Source of the DNA: Tabrizicola sp. TH137
GTDB taxonomy: Bacteria > Pseudomonadota > Alphaproteobacteria > Rhodobacterales > Rhodobacteraceae
NCBI RefSeq assembly: GCF_002855575.1
Contig: NZ_PKRQ01000001.1
Span: 620,001 to 684,000, forward strand
Direction of reading: 5' to 3'
DNA: 64,000 nucleotides
Under the pieces are notes generated by a model that was not told the origin of the DNA, did no database searches, and saw only the letters and a program-made list of their open reading frames with translations. The first letter of the stretch is position 1. The number at the start of each line of letters is the position of its first letter. A program made the position numbers and the translations under genes. Positions 7,717-16,109 of this stretch are shown here, in pieces.

Positions 7717-8658
7717 ATGCTGAACGAAGCGCTTGAAGTCCTCGGCCGCCTTGGCCGCTCCGCCGATGCCGCCCGCATCGCCGCCGACGAAACCCGGCAA
7801 AAGCTCGACCATCTCCGCGAACATGGCTATGTGATCTTCGATCATCTGGTCGGGACAGAGCGTCTCGCCAAGTTGCAGGCGGATTACCGCGACCGGCTGG
7901 AAACCCGGCTGGACTTCGACACGCCGACCCTCGCCCAGTCCAAGATCGACCCGCAGCGAGACGCCGACCTGATCAAGTCGAACTTCTTCGGCACCCCGGC
8001 GCAACTCGCCGCCCGCGGCCTGACCTTCGACAAGGGCGACATCCAGTCCTATGAACAGGCCGTCCGCGATTTCCGTCCCTCCACCCTCACCACCCGGATG
8101 CCGGACACGGCAGAATGGTTCGGCCTCTGGCTCGATCCCCGGATGCTGCCAGTCATCGAAGGCTATCTCGGCTTCGTCCCCGTTCTGGAAGAGGCCTTCA
8201 TCCGCCGCAACTACCCCTCGGATTTCGTGGTCATGAACCACGCCTGGCATCGTGACACGAACCACAGCCGCCACCTGCTCAAGGCCTTCTTCTTCCTCAA
8301 CGACTGCACCCTCAGCAATGGGCCTCACCATTACATCGCCGGCACCGTGCAGGACCGCCGCCTCGATGGCGGCCGCTACTTCAGCGAAGAGGAAGTGCGC
8401 GCGCTCTACCCTGCCGGTTCTGCCCGCGACATCATCAGCGTGGTGCCCGCCGGCACGATCATCCTCGAAGATACGCGCGGGCTGCACAAGGCGGGCATCC
8501 CCGAGGAAGGCTATCGCGACCTCGGCTTCGCCACCTTTCTGCCGCCCATCGCGCTGCGCCGCCGTCCGGCGCTCTACCGCATGTCGCGCGGCACCTATGC
8601 CGGCCTTTCCGAGGAACAGCGCCGCTACATCCCGCCGCAGGTCGTCCCCGCCTCCTAG
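7717..8658 (+). CDS. Phytanoyl-CoA dioxygenase (PhyH) family protein
   Basis: 313 residues; AGGAG lies 9 bases before the start. A 2-oxoglutarate/Fe(II) dioxygenase of the PhyH superfamily. The iron ligands appear as H178-x-D180 in WHRDTN and H257 in RGLHKAG, with the double-stranded beta-helix between them. An N-terminal helical stretch (about 1-60) includes HLREHGYVIFDHLV, the usual PhyH opening. In a sugar-biosynthesis neighbourhood it may hydroxylate a sugar, lipid or glycan component, possibly making the 3-hydroxy form of a Kdo-like sugar as KdoO enzymes do; the substrate cannot be told from sequence. It is 41 bases after the CBS gene in the same direction. Confidence 0.8.
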   Translation: MLNEALEVLGRLGRSADAARIAADETRQKLDHLREHGYVIFDHLVGTERLAKLQADYRDRLETRLDFDTPTLAQSKIDPQRDADLIKSNFFGTPAQLAARGLTFDKGDIQSYEQAVRDFRPSTLTTRMPDTAEWFGLWLDPRMLPVIEGYLGFVPVLEEAFIRRNYPSDFVVMNHAWHRDTNHSRHLLKAFFFLNDCTLSNGPHHYIAGTVQDRRLDGGRYFSEEEVRALYPAGSARDIISVVPAGTIILEDTRGLHKAGIPEEGYRDLGFATFLPPIALRRRPALYRMSRGTYAGLSEEQRRYIPPQVVPAS

Positions 8659-8681
8659 GCGGGGAACAGGCACCCACCGGA

Positions 8682-9026
8682 ATGGCAGGCAACCTCTTCA
8701 ACCGACTGGCACGCCGCTTCGCACGGATCACTTTCCCGTTCTTCGAACGCGCGCTCAACCTGCACGTCCCCCCGAACGACTACTCTTCGCCGATCCCCTC
8801 CGTGAAGGACCTGCCTCCCGACATCTTCGACCGCCACATCGGCCTTTCGGGGATCGACATGAACGAGGGCGGGCAGTCGGCCCTGCTCCGGGATGTGCTG
8901 CCCCTCTACCTTGCCGAATTCACGCCACAGCCGAATGCCGGGCTCTCCCTTGCCGAAACCCGGCCCTTCCTGCAACCCGGCCACCGCCTGACCTCGTTCT
9001 GGGCGGAACGGAAACCCACTCGGTAG
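8682..9026 (+). pseudogene. Truncated N-terminal fragment of a SAM methyltransferase
   Basis: 114 codons. Residues about 20-75 (FFERALNLHVPPNDYSSPIP, then DRHIGLSGIDMNEGGQ) match the N-terminal lead-in of a family of ~250-residue class I methyltransferases in glycan loci. The methyltransferase fold itself, including the glycine-rich SAM motif, is missing: after LAEFTPQP the sequence drifts into unrelated residues and stops at 9026. The next gene is an intact but different (FkbM) methyltransferase. This looks like a remnant left by deletion or replacement. It could still be translated as a short protein. The resemblance comes from memory of the family. Confidence 0.6.
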
Positions 9027-9036
9027 AATCCTGAAC

Positions 9037-9906
9037 ATGCGTCAACTGCTCCGAAGCATCCTCATGCTTGTGCCGACAGTGCTTCTCGGCACGCTTCGCC
9101 TCTACAGTCTGGCACTGTCGAAGCTTACCGGACGGGACTTTGCGATGATGGTTCGTGAGAGGATCATGGACGAGGCCGTTGCTCAAAAACAAACCGCATC
9201 GCACGTAAACGGGTCCGGCAGCAGCGTCGATCTGATCATCCACACGCCAAACAGCATGTGCAAGATGCGCGCGGACACTTTTTCAACCAAAGAGCCGGAA
9301 ATCTTGCGCTGGATCGACAGCCGGGGGGGCGCAGGCACCTTCTGGGATATCGGCGCGAATGTGGGGCTGTATTCACTATACTATGCCAAGACGCATCCCG
9401 GCCGGGTCGTATGCTTTGAACCATCGGTCTTCAACCTGCGCCAACTAGCCAAGAACATTTCGGTGAACGGCCTATCCCAGAAGATCGACGTCGTTCCCTT
9501 CGCATTGTCCGACCGGCAGGGCTTCCAATCCTTCCGCCTGTCCAGCGAAACCGAAGGCGGTGCATTGAACGCCTTCGGGGTCGATTATGGTTTCGACGGC
9601 AAGAAGATCGCTTCCCTGGTCGAGTACCGCACTTTCGGAATGTCAGCGGACCAACTGGTTTCCCTCTCACTGATTGAAGGTATTCCCTCCATGATCAAGA
9701 TTGACGTGGACGGGATCGAACACCTCATTCTTTCGGGAATGACGACGGTTCTCGCGCATCCCGACTGCCAATCCGTCTATGTCGAAGTCAACGAAGGCTT
9801 CAGCGAACAGGCTGACCAGGTGAACGATGTTCTCGGACGTTCGGGTTTCAGGCTCGTGGAGCGTACGCGGGAAGAGTTCACCAGCAATCAGATATGGGTC
9901 AAGTGA
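9037..9906 (+). CDS. FkbM family methyltransferase
   Basis: 289 residues. An N-terminal hydrophobic stretch (about 8-28) may be a membrane anchor. The SAM site FWDIGANVGLYSLYY lies near residue 107, followed by VVCFEPSVFNLRQLAKNI and the IKIDVDGIEHLIL motif typical of FkbM proteins. These usually O-methylate sugars in polysaccharides or natural products. Base use differs from its neighbours: codons are less GC-biased, with runs such as AAAAACAAACC and TTTTTC, suggesting acquisition from elsewhere. It begins 10 bases after the truncated methyltransferase and probably closes the sugar locus. Confidence 0.82.
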   Translation: MRQLLRSILMLVPTVLLGTLRLYSLALSKLTGRDFAMMVRERIMDEAVAQKQTASHVNGSGSSVDLIIHTPNSMCKMRADTFSTKEPEILRWIDSRGGAGTFWDIGANVGLYSLYYAKTHPGRVVCFEPSVFNLRQLAKNISVNGLSQKIDVVPFALSDRQGFQSFRLSSETEGGALNAFGVDYGFDGKKIASLVEYRTFGMSADQLVSLSLIEGIPSMIKIDVDGIEHLILSGMTTVLAHPDCQSVYVEVNEGFSEQADQVNDVLGRSGFRLVERTREEFTSNQIWVK

Positions 9907-10026
9907 ACCGCCAGGCCGACGGGATCCTCCCGTTACAGGCATCCCCGGATCGAGCAGGCGGTCACACCTGAACCTTTGGGATCAGCGAAAGATCAACCGT
10001 CGCCGGGGTCTCGATCCGGAACCCGC

Positions 10027-11472
10027 TCACTCCGCCGCCACATCCCACCCCGAAATCGCCTTGACCTCCAGGAACTCCTCGATCCCCCAGACGCCGCCCT
10101 CGCGCGCCCGGCCGGAGGCCTTCACCCCGCCGAAGGGCGACCCGGCCCCGCGCGACTTGCCGTTCATCTCCACCATCCCGGCCCGCAACTGCCGTGCCAG
10201 ACGGTTCCGTCGCGCGCCATCCTGCGACTGGACGTAATTCGTCAGGCCATAGGGCGTGTCATTGGCGATCCGCACCGCCTCTTCTTCCGTGTCAAAGGGG
10301 ATGATCGACAACACCGGTCCGAAAATCTCCTCCTTCTCGATGGTCATCCCCGGCTTCACATCGGCAAATACCGTGGGCCGCACGAAATAGCCCTTGTTCA
10401 TCCCCTCGGGCAGGCCCAGACCCCCCGCCACCAGACGCGCGCCCTCCTCGATGCCCTTCTGGATATAGCCCTGGATCTGATCCCACTGCCGCTTGTTCAC
10501 CACCGGCCCGATATGCCGCCCGGGTTCATGGGCCGAGGCGACCTTCGTCCCCTCCGCCACTTTCGCCGCAATCTCCACCGCGCGGTCATAGACCGGGCGC
10601 TCCACCAGCATCCGGGTGGGCGCGTTGCAGCTCTGCCCCGAATTGTTGAAACAGTGCCGCACCCCGCGCTCCACCGCCCGCTCGTCCGCATCGGCGAAGA
10701 TCAGGTTCGCACCCTTGCCGCCCAGTTCCAGCGTCACCCGCTTCAACGTCTCCGCCGCCGCCTTGGAAATCGCCTTGCCGGCACGGGTGGACCCGGTGAA
10801 GGAGATCATCTCCACATCCGGATGCTCCGACAGCCGCGCGCCGACCCCCATCCCGTCGCCATTCACAAGGTTGAACACCCCCGCCGGAACCCCCGCATCA
10901 TGCACGAATTCCGCAAAGAGCAGCGAGGACAGCGGGGATTCCTCCGACGGCTTCAGAACACAGGTGCAGCCCGCCAGCAGCGCGGGGATCACCTTCAGCG
11001 TCACCTGATTCATCGGCCAGTTCCACGGCGTGATCAACCCCACCACCCCGATGGGTTCCAGCGCGATCCGGTCATTCGGCGCATGGGGCCCGAGCGGGCG
11101 GATCCATTCGACATGATCGAAAGCCGTCAGGAAATTCTTCAGATGCCAGGGCAGGCAGGGCGCCTGATCGGACCGCGACATGTCGATGGGCGCGCCCATC
11201 TCCATGCTGATCGCCTGCGCCATCTCCTCGGCCCGCGCCTCGTATTGCGCCAGAATCGCCTCGACATAGCGCTTCCGCTCTGCCGGCGGCGTGGCCGCCC
11301 AGGCCGGAAAGGCCCGCTTCGCCGCCGCCACCGCCGCATCGGTATCCGCCGCCGACCCCAGCGAGATCACCGCGCAGGGCTCTTCGGTCGAAGGGTCGAT
11401 CACGTCGCAGTCACGCGGCGCAAGGGGGGCCGTCCAACGGCCGTCGATATAGAAGTCGCGCTTGTTCAGCAT
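10027..11472 (-). CDS. NAD(P)-dependent aldehyde dehydrogenase
   Basis: 481 residues from ATG 11472, preceded by GGAGGTGCCCC; the open frame continues far upstream but has no family similarity there. Aldehyde dehydrogenase superfamily: PWNWPMNQ, the FTGSTRAGK nucleotide-binding loop, LELGGKG with the general-base glutamate, and the catalytic cysteine C282 in NNSGQSCNAP; EEIFGPVLSI lies toward the C-terminus. Oxidises an aldehyde to a carboxylic acid with NAD(P)+. It is convergent with the FkbM gene and diverges from the peroxiredoxin gene. The substrate is not evident. Confidence 0.9.
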   Translation of the reverse strand: MLNKRDFYIDGRWTAPLAPRDCDVIDPSTEEPCAVISLGSAADTDAAVAAAKRAFPAWAATPPAERKRYVEAILAQYEARAEEMAQAISMEMGAPIDMSRSDQAPCLPWHLKNFLTAFDHVEWIRPLGPHAPNDRIALEPIGVVGLITPWNWPMNQVTLKVIPALLAGCTCVLKPSEESPLSSLLFAEFVHDAGVPAGVFNLVNGDGMGVGARLSEHPDVEMISFTGSTRAGKAISKAAAETLKRVTLELGGKGANLIFADADERAVERGVRHCFNNSGQSCNAPTRMLVERPVYDRAVEIAAKVAEGTKVASAHEPGRHIGPVVNKRQWDQIQGYIQKGIEEGARLVAGGLGLPEGMNKGYFVRPTVFADVKPGMTIEKEEIFGPVLSIIPFDTEEEAVRIANDTPYGLTNYVQSQDGARRNRLARQLRAGMVEMNGKSRGAGSPFGGVKASGRAREGGVWGIEEFLEVKAISGWDVAAE

Positions 11473-11763
11473 GGGGCACCTCCGGGGTTGGCGGCACCAA
11501 AGCAGGGCCACCCCCCTCTGGCAAGTGACGAAGCGACATCTCCTGTCGCAGACGGCCACCCACCGCCAGGGAACGCCGGAACGGCCCCACTGCCAGCGGC
11601 AGCAAACACGGCCTGCCACCCCCGGCCCTTCCGGGAAATCCTTCCACCCTTGGGCGCAGGACAAGATGACCTTTCTCTTTTGCACCACCAAACCGCCGAG
11701 GGGATGAAACCCCGTTCCGATTGGCGTATGTAAAGCCCAACGGATCAGAGACAGGAGAATTCC
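11473..11763. other. Divergent intergenic region between aldehyde dehydrogenase and peroxiredoxin
   Basis: 291 bases without a supported gene. It must hold the promoters of both neighbours. The part near 11660-11740 is relatively AT-rich (CTTTCTCTTTTGC, GTATGTAAAG) and probably contains the peroxiredoxin promoter. A ribosome site ACAGGAGAA precedes the peroxiredoxin start. No clear operator was recognised. Confidence 0.4.
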
Positions 11764-12423
11764 ATGGCCGTCCGCATCAACGACACAGCCCCCGATTTCA
11801 CCGCCGAGTCCACGGCGGGCACCATCCACTTCCACGATTGGCTGGGTGACAGCTACGGCATCATCTTCAGCCACCCGCGCGATTTCACCCCCGTCTGCAC
11901 CACGGAATTCGGCGCGGTGGCGCAACTTGCCCCCGAATGGGCCAAGCGGAACACCAAGGTTCTGGGCGTCTCGGTCGACTCGGTCGGCGATCACCAGAAA
12001 TGGAAGCGGGATATCGAAGCCTTCGGCGGCGCCCCCGCCGATTTCCCGATCATCGACGACAGCTCGCTCACCGTGGCCAAGGCCTATGACATGCTGCCCG
12101 CCGATTACTACCTGCCGACCGAAGGCCGTACCCCGGCCCATTCGGCCACGGTCCGCACCGTCTATATCATCGGTCCGGACAAGAAGGTCCGCCTGACCAT
12201 GACCTATCCTATGAGCGTGGGCCGCAACTTCGCCGAAATCCTCCGCGCGCTGGATGCGGTGCGGGCCACCGACGGCGTGCCGCTGGCCGCCCCCGCCAAC
12301 TGGGTGCCGGGACAGGACATGATCGTCGCGCTGGCGCTGAACAACGAACAGGCGACCGAACGCTTCGGCGAACTGGACATCAAGCTGCCCTATCTGCGCT
12401 TTGCCAAGGTTCCGGCAAAGTAA
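11764..12423 (+). CDS. 1-Cys peroxiredoxin (Prx6/AhpC-TSA family)
   Basis: 219 residues. The peroxidatic cysteine C45 sits in FTPVCTTEFG, with the conserved preceding SHPRDFTP. There is no second conserved resolving Cys, and the long C-terminal extension (about 150-219, with TYPMSVGRNF and NWVPGQD) is that of the Prx6 group. It reduces hydrogen or organic peroxides. An ACAGGAGAA ribosome site precedes the start. It lies as a single gene between a divergent aldehyde dehydrogenase and a glycan methyltransferase, followed by a strong hairpin. Confidence 0.92.
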   Translation: MAVRINDTAPDFTAESTAGTIHFHDWLGDSYGIIFSHPRDFTPVCTTEFGAVAQLAPEWAKRNTKVLGVSVDSVGDHQKWKRDIEAFGGAPADFPIIDDSSLTVAKAYDMLPADYYLPTEGRTPAHSATVRTVYIIGPDKKVRLTMTYPMSVGRNFAEILRALDAVRATDGVPLAAPANWVPGQDMIVALALNNEQATERFGELDIKLPYLRFAKVPAK

Positions 12424-12429
12424 TCGCGC

Positions 12430-12462
12430 CGCCCATCCCCGCCGTCGCGGCGGGGATGGGCG
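12430..12462 (+). terminator. 14-bp perfect hairpin after peroxiredoxin gene
   Basis: Inverted repeat CGCCCATCCCCGCC (12430-12443) / GGCGGGGATGGGCG (12449-12462) with a 5-base loop, starting 7 bases after the stop codon. A T-run is lacking, so it may act as a weak or Rho-assisted terminator or as an mRNA-end stabiliser. Confidence 0.6.
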
Positions 12463-12537
12463 AATTCCCGCATCCCGCCCTTGGCATCCGCCCCCATTTG
12501 CCGCCATAGGGGTAAGGGACAAGCGAACGGGGCAAAG

Positions 12538-13389
12538 ATGCAAGGCACTTGGCGCAAGGTGACAGAGGGCGAATCCGGCGTGGCGGCCATAGCGGGCCAG
12601 CCCCCCTATGGCTCCTTCGCCCCCAACGCTCTCCAGCGTGCCCTTATCGCCCTGTCGCAAAAGACCATCCTGCGCCGCGGCGCCTTCCGGTCAAGGATGA
12701 CCCGCCTGATCCTCGCCCTCGGCCAAGGCAAGCTCGACATCCGCTTCCGCGGCGCGGCCTTCCGCATCCATGGCGAAAGGAACCTGATCGAATACGGCCT
12801 CCTCCTCGTCCCCGAATACAACCGCACCGATATCGACTTCCTGCTGGCCGATGCCCCCGCCGATGCGAATTTCGTCGATATCGGCTGCAACATCGGCCTC
12901 TACGCCCTGCCCCTCGCCGCCGCCCGGCCCAAGGGCCGCGTCCTCGGCATCGACGCCAATCCCCGCATGATCGCCCAGATCGGCTGGAACGCCGCCGCCG
13001 GGGCGCAGACCAACCTCACCCTCACCCATGCCGCCGTCAGCGACCGCGACGGCAGCGCCGACCTCGTGATCCGCAAGGATGACGTGGCCATCGTCGCCAT
13101 CGAGGAAAGCGACAGCGGCACCATGCCCGTCCGCACCCTCGCCGCGCTGGTGGCCGAGGCCGGGATCACCCGCATCCACGGCCTGAAGATCGACATCGAA
13201 GGGCACGAGGATCGCGCCCTCGTCCCCTTCCTCGACGGCTGCCCGCCCGACCTCCTGCCCCGCCGCATCGTCATCGAACATCCCGAACCCGATGCCGATT
13301 ACCCGGGTTGCACCGCCGCCTTCGCCCGCCACGGCTACCGCCTGCAAACCCGCACGCGGAACAATTCGCTCTACCTCCTCGCGCGCTGA
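12538..13389 (+). CDS. FkbM family methyltransferase
   Basis: 283 residues if ATG 12538 is used; a TTG at 12481 would add 19 residues without family features. SAM motif FVDIGCNIGLYALPL near residue 105, then VLGIDANPRMIAQI, and GLKIDIEGHEDRAL, the FkbM signature with the conserved IEGHE. The C-terminus has RIVIEHPEPDADYPGC. Likely a sugar O-methyltransferase acting on an exported polysaccharide. It is followed by a glycosyltransferase and an O-antigen-ligase-like gene, which supports a surface-glycan role. No strong ribosome site was seen. Confidence 0.8.
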   Translation: MQGTWRKVTEGESGVAAIAGQPPYGSFAPNALQRALIALSQKTILRRGAFRSRMTRLILALGQGKLDIRFRGAAFRIHGERNLIEYGLLLVPEYNRTDIDFLLADAPADANFVDIGCNIGLYALPLAAARPKGRVLGIDANPRMIAQIGWNAAAGAQTNLTLTHAAVSDRDGSADLVIRKDDVAIVAIEESDSGTMPVRTLAALVAEAGITRIHGLKIDIEGHEDRALVPFLDGCPPDLLPRRIVIEHPEPDADYPGCTAAFARHGYRLQTRTRNNSLYLLAR

Positions 13390-13495
13390 TCTGACCAAGC
13401 CCTCCCCCGGGCCGCGCCGGACGATTGATCCCGAAGGAGAAGCCGCGTAATCCCCTGAAACGCGCCGCCACCGATGGCGGCAGACAGGGCCGGGC

Positions 13496-14392
13496 ATGCA
13501 GACACCCCACGCAGCAGATGACGGCACCGCCTCGGCGCTGGCCACAGCACTCGATCGCGTCACGCCCATCATCGTGACCTATAACAGCGCCCATTGCCTG
13601 CCCGCGCTGGTGCCGCTCCTCTCGCGCTGCCCGCATGTGATCCTGTCCGACAATGCCTCCGAAGACGGCACGGCAGACGAAACCCGCCACCTCCTGCCCC
13701 ATGCCACGATCCTGCGCCATCCCCGCAACCTCGGCTTCGGCGCGGCGAACAACCGCGCGCTTGACCGGGTGGAAACGGATTTCGCCCTGCTGCTGAACCC
13801 CGACTGCACCCTGACCGAAGCCGCCCTGTCCCGGCTCGTCGCCACCGCCGACCAATTCCCCGAGGCAGTGATGATCGCCCCCCGGATTGTCGATGGCGAG
13901 GGGCGGGTGGACCTTGGCCACCGCTGGGTGAACGACCTCTGGGCCTCGAAAGGCCCCGCTGCCGAAGGCCCGGCCTGCGTCGGTTTCGTCACCGGCGCGG
14001 CCATGCTGATCCGCATGTCCGTCGCCGCCCGCCACGGCTTCTTCGATGAACGCTTCTTCCTCTATTACGAGGATGACGATCTCTGCCGGCAATGGTTCAA
14101 CGCCCGCCTGCCCCTCATCATCGACCCTTCCGCGCAGGCCATCCACCTCTCCCGACGCTCGGTCAAGGGCAAGGCCCCCCTGCGCGGCGAATACTGGCGC
14201 GGCTTCCACCATGCCCAGTCCAAGCTGATCTACACCGCCAAATACCAGGACGCCGCTGCCGCCCGCCGCCTGCGCCGCCGCCTCATCTGGCAGACCGCCG
14301 CCGCCCTGCCCCTGCGCGCTCTCGCCTTCTCCCCGCGCCTTTTGGCGCGGATGTGGGGGCGGATGCGCGGCGTGATCGCATGGCAAGCCTGA
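13496..14392 (+). CDS. Family 2 glycosyltransferase (rhamnosyltransferase-like)
   Basis: 298 residues of GT-A fold. VTPIIVTYNSA opens the nucleotide-sugar domain, with LSDNASEDGT, RNLGFGAANNRAL and the LLLNPDC metal-binding segment; later GAAMLIR and FDERFFLYYEDDDLCRQ follow. This is the WbbL/rhamnosyltransferase-like branch of GT2. The C-terminal 50 residues are basic with a hydrophobic patch, possibly for membrane contact. It lies between an FkbM methyltransferase and a WaaL-like protein; the rfbC-rfbB pair at the window's right end could supply dTDP-rhamnose, though that donor is inferred. Confidence 0.85.
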   Translation: MQTPHAADDGTASALATALDRVTPIIVTYNSAHCLPALVPLLSRCPHVILSDNASEDGTADETRHLLPHATILRHPRNLGFGAANNRALDRVETDFALLLNPDCTLTEAALSRLVATADQFPEAVMIAPRIVDGEGRVDLGHRWVNDLWASKGPAAEGPACVGFVTGAAMLIRMSVAARHGFFDERFFLYYEDDDLCRQWFNARLPLIIDPSAQAIHLSRRSVKGKAPLRGEYWRGFHHAQSKLIYTAKYQDAAAARRLRRRLIWQTAAALPLRALAFSPRLLARMWGRMRGVIAWQA

Positions 14393-14480
14393 CAAACTTT
14401 ATTGACAAGCGGTGCGGCAGGACCGAAGCCAGCCGAAGCAAGACGATCGCAGCCCGCAACGAGACAGCAGAACCCCACCG

Positions 14481-15731
14481 ATGAAGCGCCTTTGGCATGG
14501 CCTTTTCCTGCTCGGCACGGCGCTGCTTCTGGTCGTCCCGGACATCTACTTCGCGGCCCCGGCCCTGCTGTCCCTTGCAGGCCTCTTCCTCGCCCGTTCC
14601 GTCCGGGCCTCCGCCCCCATCACCGACCCGGCGCTGCGCGCCTCATGGTCCACCCTCCTCGGGGGGTTCTTCGCCTTCGCCGGCTGTGGCCTGCTGCTGA
14701 ACCTTCTGCATGGCGAAACGGACCCCGGCGCTTATGAGCGTCTCTTCCCCTTCCTTCTCTTCCCCGCAATGGCCAGGACGATCCGCGCCGGAGACTGGTC
14801 TGCCCATCCATGGCTGGCTGCCCTCGGCCTCGCCGCCCTTCTTGCCGGGGCGCATGCCGCCTGGGAGTTCCTCACCGATCCCGCAATCCGCGCCACGGGG
14901 GCCACAGGCAATGCGATCAAGTTCGGCCACAGCGCCGTGATCCTCGCCGCCTTCTGCACGCTCGCCGCCCTCCTCTGGCCCTTTCCGAACCGCCCCGCCC
15001 TCTGGCGCGCGGGCCTGCTCGCCGCCGCCCTGGCGGCTGCCCAGGCCTCGCTGCTCAGCGGATCAAAGGGCGGCTGGCCGGTGCTGCTCCTCGTCATCCT
15101 GCTCGCGGCCTATACTCTCGCCCGCAGGCGCAGCCTCTGGCAACGCCATGCCTTCGCCGCCATGACCCTCGCCGCGCTGGTTGTCCTGGGGCTTCTCGCC
15201 CCCGCCTCCATGGTGCGCGACCGCATCGCCTCGGGCGTCAACGGTGCCATCCACTGGGTCCAGTCGGGCGGCGAAGTCACCGAAGGCTCGGTCAGCCTCC
15301 GCTTCGAACTCTGGTCGCTCGGCCTGCGCATCTTCGGCGAACACCCGTTGGTCGGTGCCGGGATCGCAGGCAAGGATGCCCGCTGGGCCGAACTCGTGGC
15401 CACGGAACCGCGCTACGCCGTGATCGGCCCGCTCACCTCTGCCGACAATGACATGATCGACGCGCTGGCGAATGGCGGCGTGGTCGGCGGGCTGAGCCTT
15501 CTCCTCTGCCTCTGCTGCACCTGGCTTGCCTTCTGGCGATGGCGCCATCACGCGGATGCGCAGGTCCTCACCCTCTCCCGCATGGGACTGATCCTTGTCG
15601 CGGCCTATGCGCTTTTCGGCCTGTCCGTCTCGGTCTTCGGCATCAACATCTTCCGCGCGATCTTCGTCGCCTTTGCGGTCACGCTCCTCGCCTTCATCTC
15701 CGTGCGTCTGCGCAAGCTCGCCGCCACCTGA
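14481..15731 (+). CDS. O-antigen ligase/polymerase-like membrane protein
   Basis: 416 residues from ATG 14481. About 10 or more hydrophobic segments occur through the protein, with a larger periplasmic loop (about 255-320) containing SVSLRFELWSLGLRIFGEHPLVGAGI, the pattern of the Wzy_C/WaaL ligase family (RxxxW..al and hPLhGsG). It would transfer an undecaprenyl-linked glycan to lipid A core or polymerise repeat units. It follows the GT2 gene by 88 bases. Ligase and polymerase cannot be separated here. Small hydrophobic residues dominate, typical of integral membrane enzymes. Confidence 0.78.
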   Translation: MKRLWHGLFLLGTALLLVVPDIYFAAPALLSLAGLFLARSVRASAPITDPALRASWSTLLGGFFAFAGCGLLLNLLHGETDPGAYERLFPFLLFPAMARTIRAGDWSAHPWLAALGLAALLAGAHAAWEFLTDPAIRATGATGNAIKFGHSAVILAAFCTLAALLWPFPNRPALWRAGLLAAALAAAQASLLSGSKGGWPVLLLVILLAAYTLARRRSLWQRHAFAAMTLAALVVLGLLAPASMVRDRIASGVNGAIHWVQSGGEVTEGSVSLRFELWSLGLRIFGEHPLVGAGIAGKDARWAELVATEPRYAVIGPLTSADNDMIDALANGGVVGGLSLLLCLCCTWLAFWRWRHHADAQVLTLSRMGLILVAAYALFGLSVSVFGINIFRAIFVAFAVTLLAFISVRLRKLAAT

Positions 15732-15768
15732 CCCTGTCCGCGCCTCATCACTCCAGAACAACCCGCCC

Positions 15769-15786
15769 CTGTTCCCTTCGGAACAG
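15769..15786 (+). terminator. Short hairpin downstream of ligase-like gene
   Basis: CTGTTCC (15769-15775) / GGAACAG (15780-15786) with a 4-base loop CTTC, 38 bases after the ligase-like stop. Only 7 bp and without a T-run, so termination is possible but unproven. Confidence 0.35.
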
Positions 15787-15869
15787 ACGGCCGGCGCATC
15801 CCAGTCCACTTTGCCCCTGTCCCGGCAATCCCGGGAAGAAACCACAGCAATCAGACAGGAACCTGAACC

Positions 15870-16037
15870 ATGAAGCACAGCCTCCTCGCCCTCACGCTGC
15901 TCGCGCTCGCCCCCGCCGCCGCCATGGCGGGCAACAGCTTTGCGGGCAATGAGGGACGGGCCGCCACCGCCGACAAGACCTGCGCCTTCCATCAGTCGGA
16001 CTGCGCCCCCGTCGAACGCCGCAAGGCGATCGACTGA
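15870..16037 (+). CDS. Small secreted protein with two cysteines
   Basis: 55 residues. A clear Sec signal peptide (MKHSLLALTLLALAPAAAMA, residues 1-20) ends in AMA, predicting cleavage to a 35-residue product with C38 and C45, which could form a disulfide. ACAGGA lies upstream and a strong terminator follows. The mature part is hydrophilic (DKTCAFHQSDCAPVERRKAID) and is not a recognised domain. Similar short exported proteins of unknown function are seen in Rhodobacteraceae. The signal peptide plus the terminator support a real gene. Confidence 0.7.
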   Translation: MKHSLLALTLLALAPAAAMAGNSFAGNEGRAATADKTCAFHQSDCAPVERRKAID

Positions 16038-16058
16038 ACCTCCGGCCCAATGAAAAAG

Positions 16059-16084
16059 GGGCCGACCGGGTGACCGGTCGGCCC
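16059..16084. terminator. Strong terminator between convergent genes
   Basis: Perfect 11-bp stem GGGCCGACCGG (16059-16069) / CCGGTCGGCCC (16074-16084), loop GTGA. Followed on + by TTTCCCTTT and preceded by AAAAAG, so it can serve both the small secreted-protein gene (+) and the VWA-protein gene (-) that converge here. Confidence 0.85.
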
Positions 16085-16109
16085 TTTCCCTTTGCCATCA
16101 GGCCGGCCC

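Noticed and set aside
10027-11763. Long + strand frame over the aldehyde dehydrogenase gene (9976-11733, 585 codons)
   Set aside because: Antisense shadow with Arg/Pro/His-rich composition and no start signal.
11473-12660. Upstream extension of the aldehyde dehydrogenase reading frame
   Set aside because: The extension runs beneath the peroxiredoxin gene, has no similarity, and a good ribosome site precedes the internal ATG at 11472.
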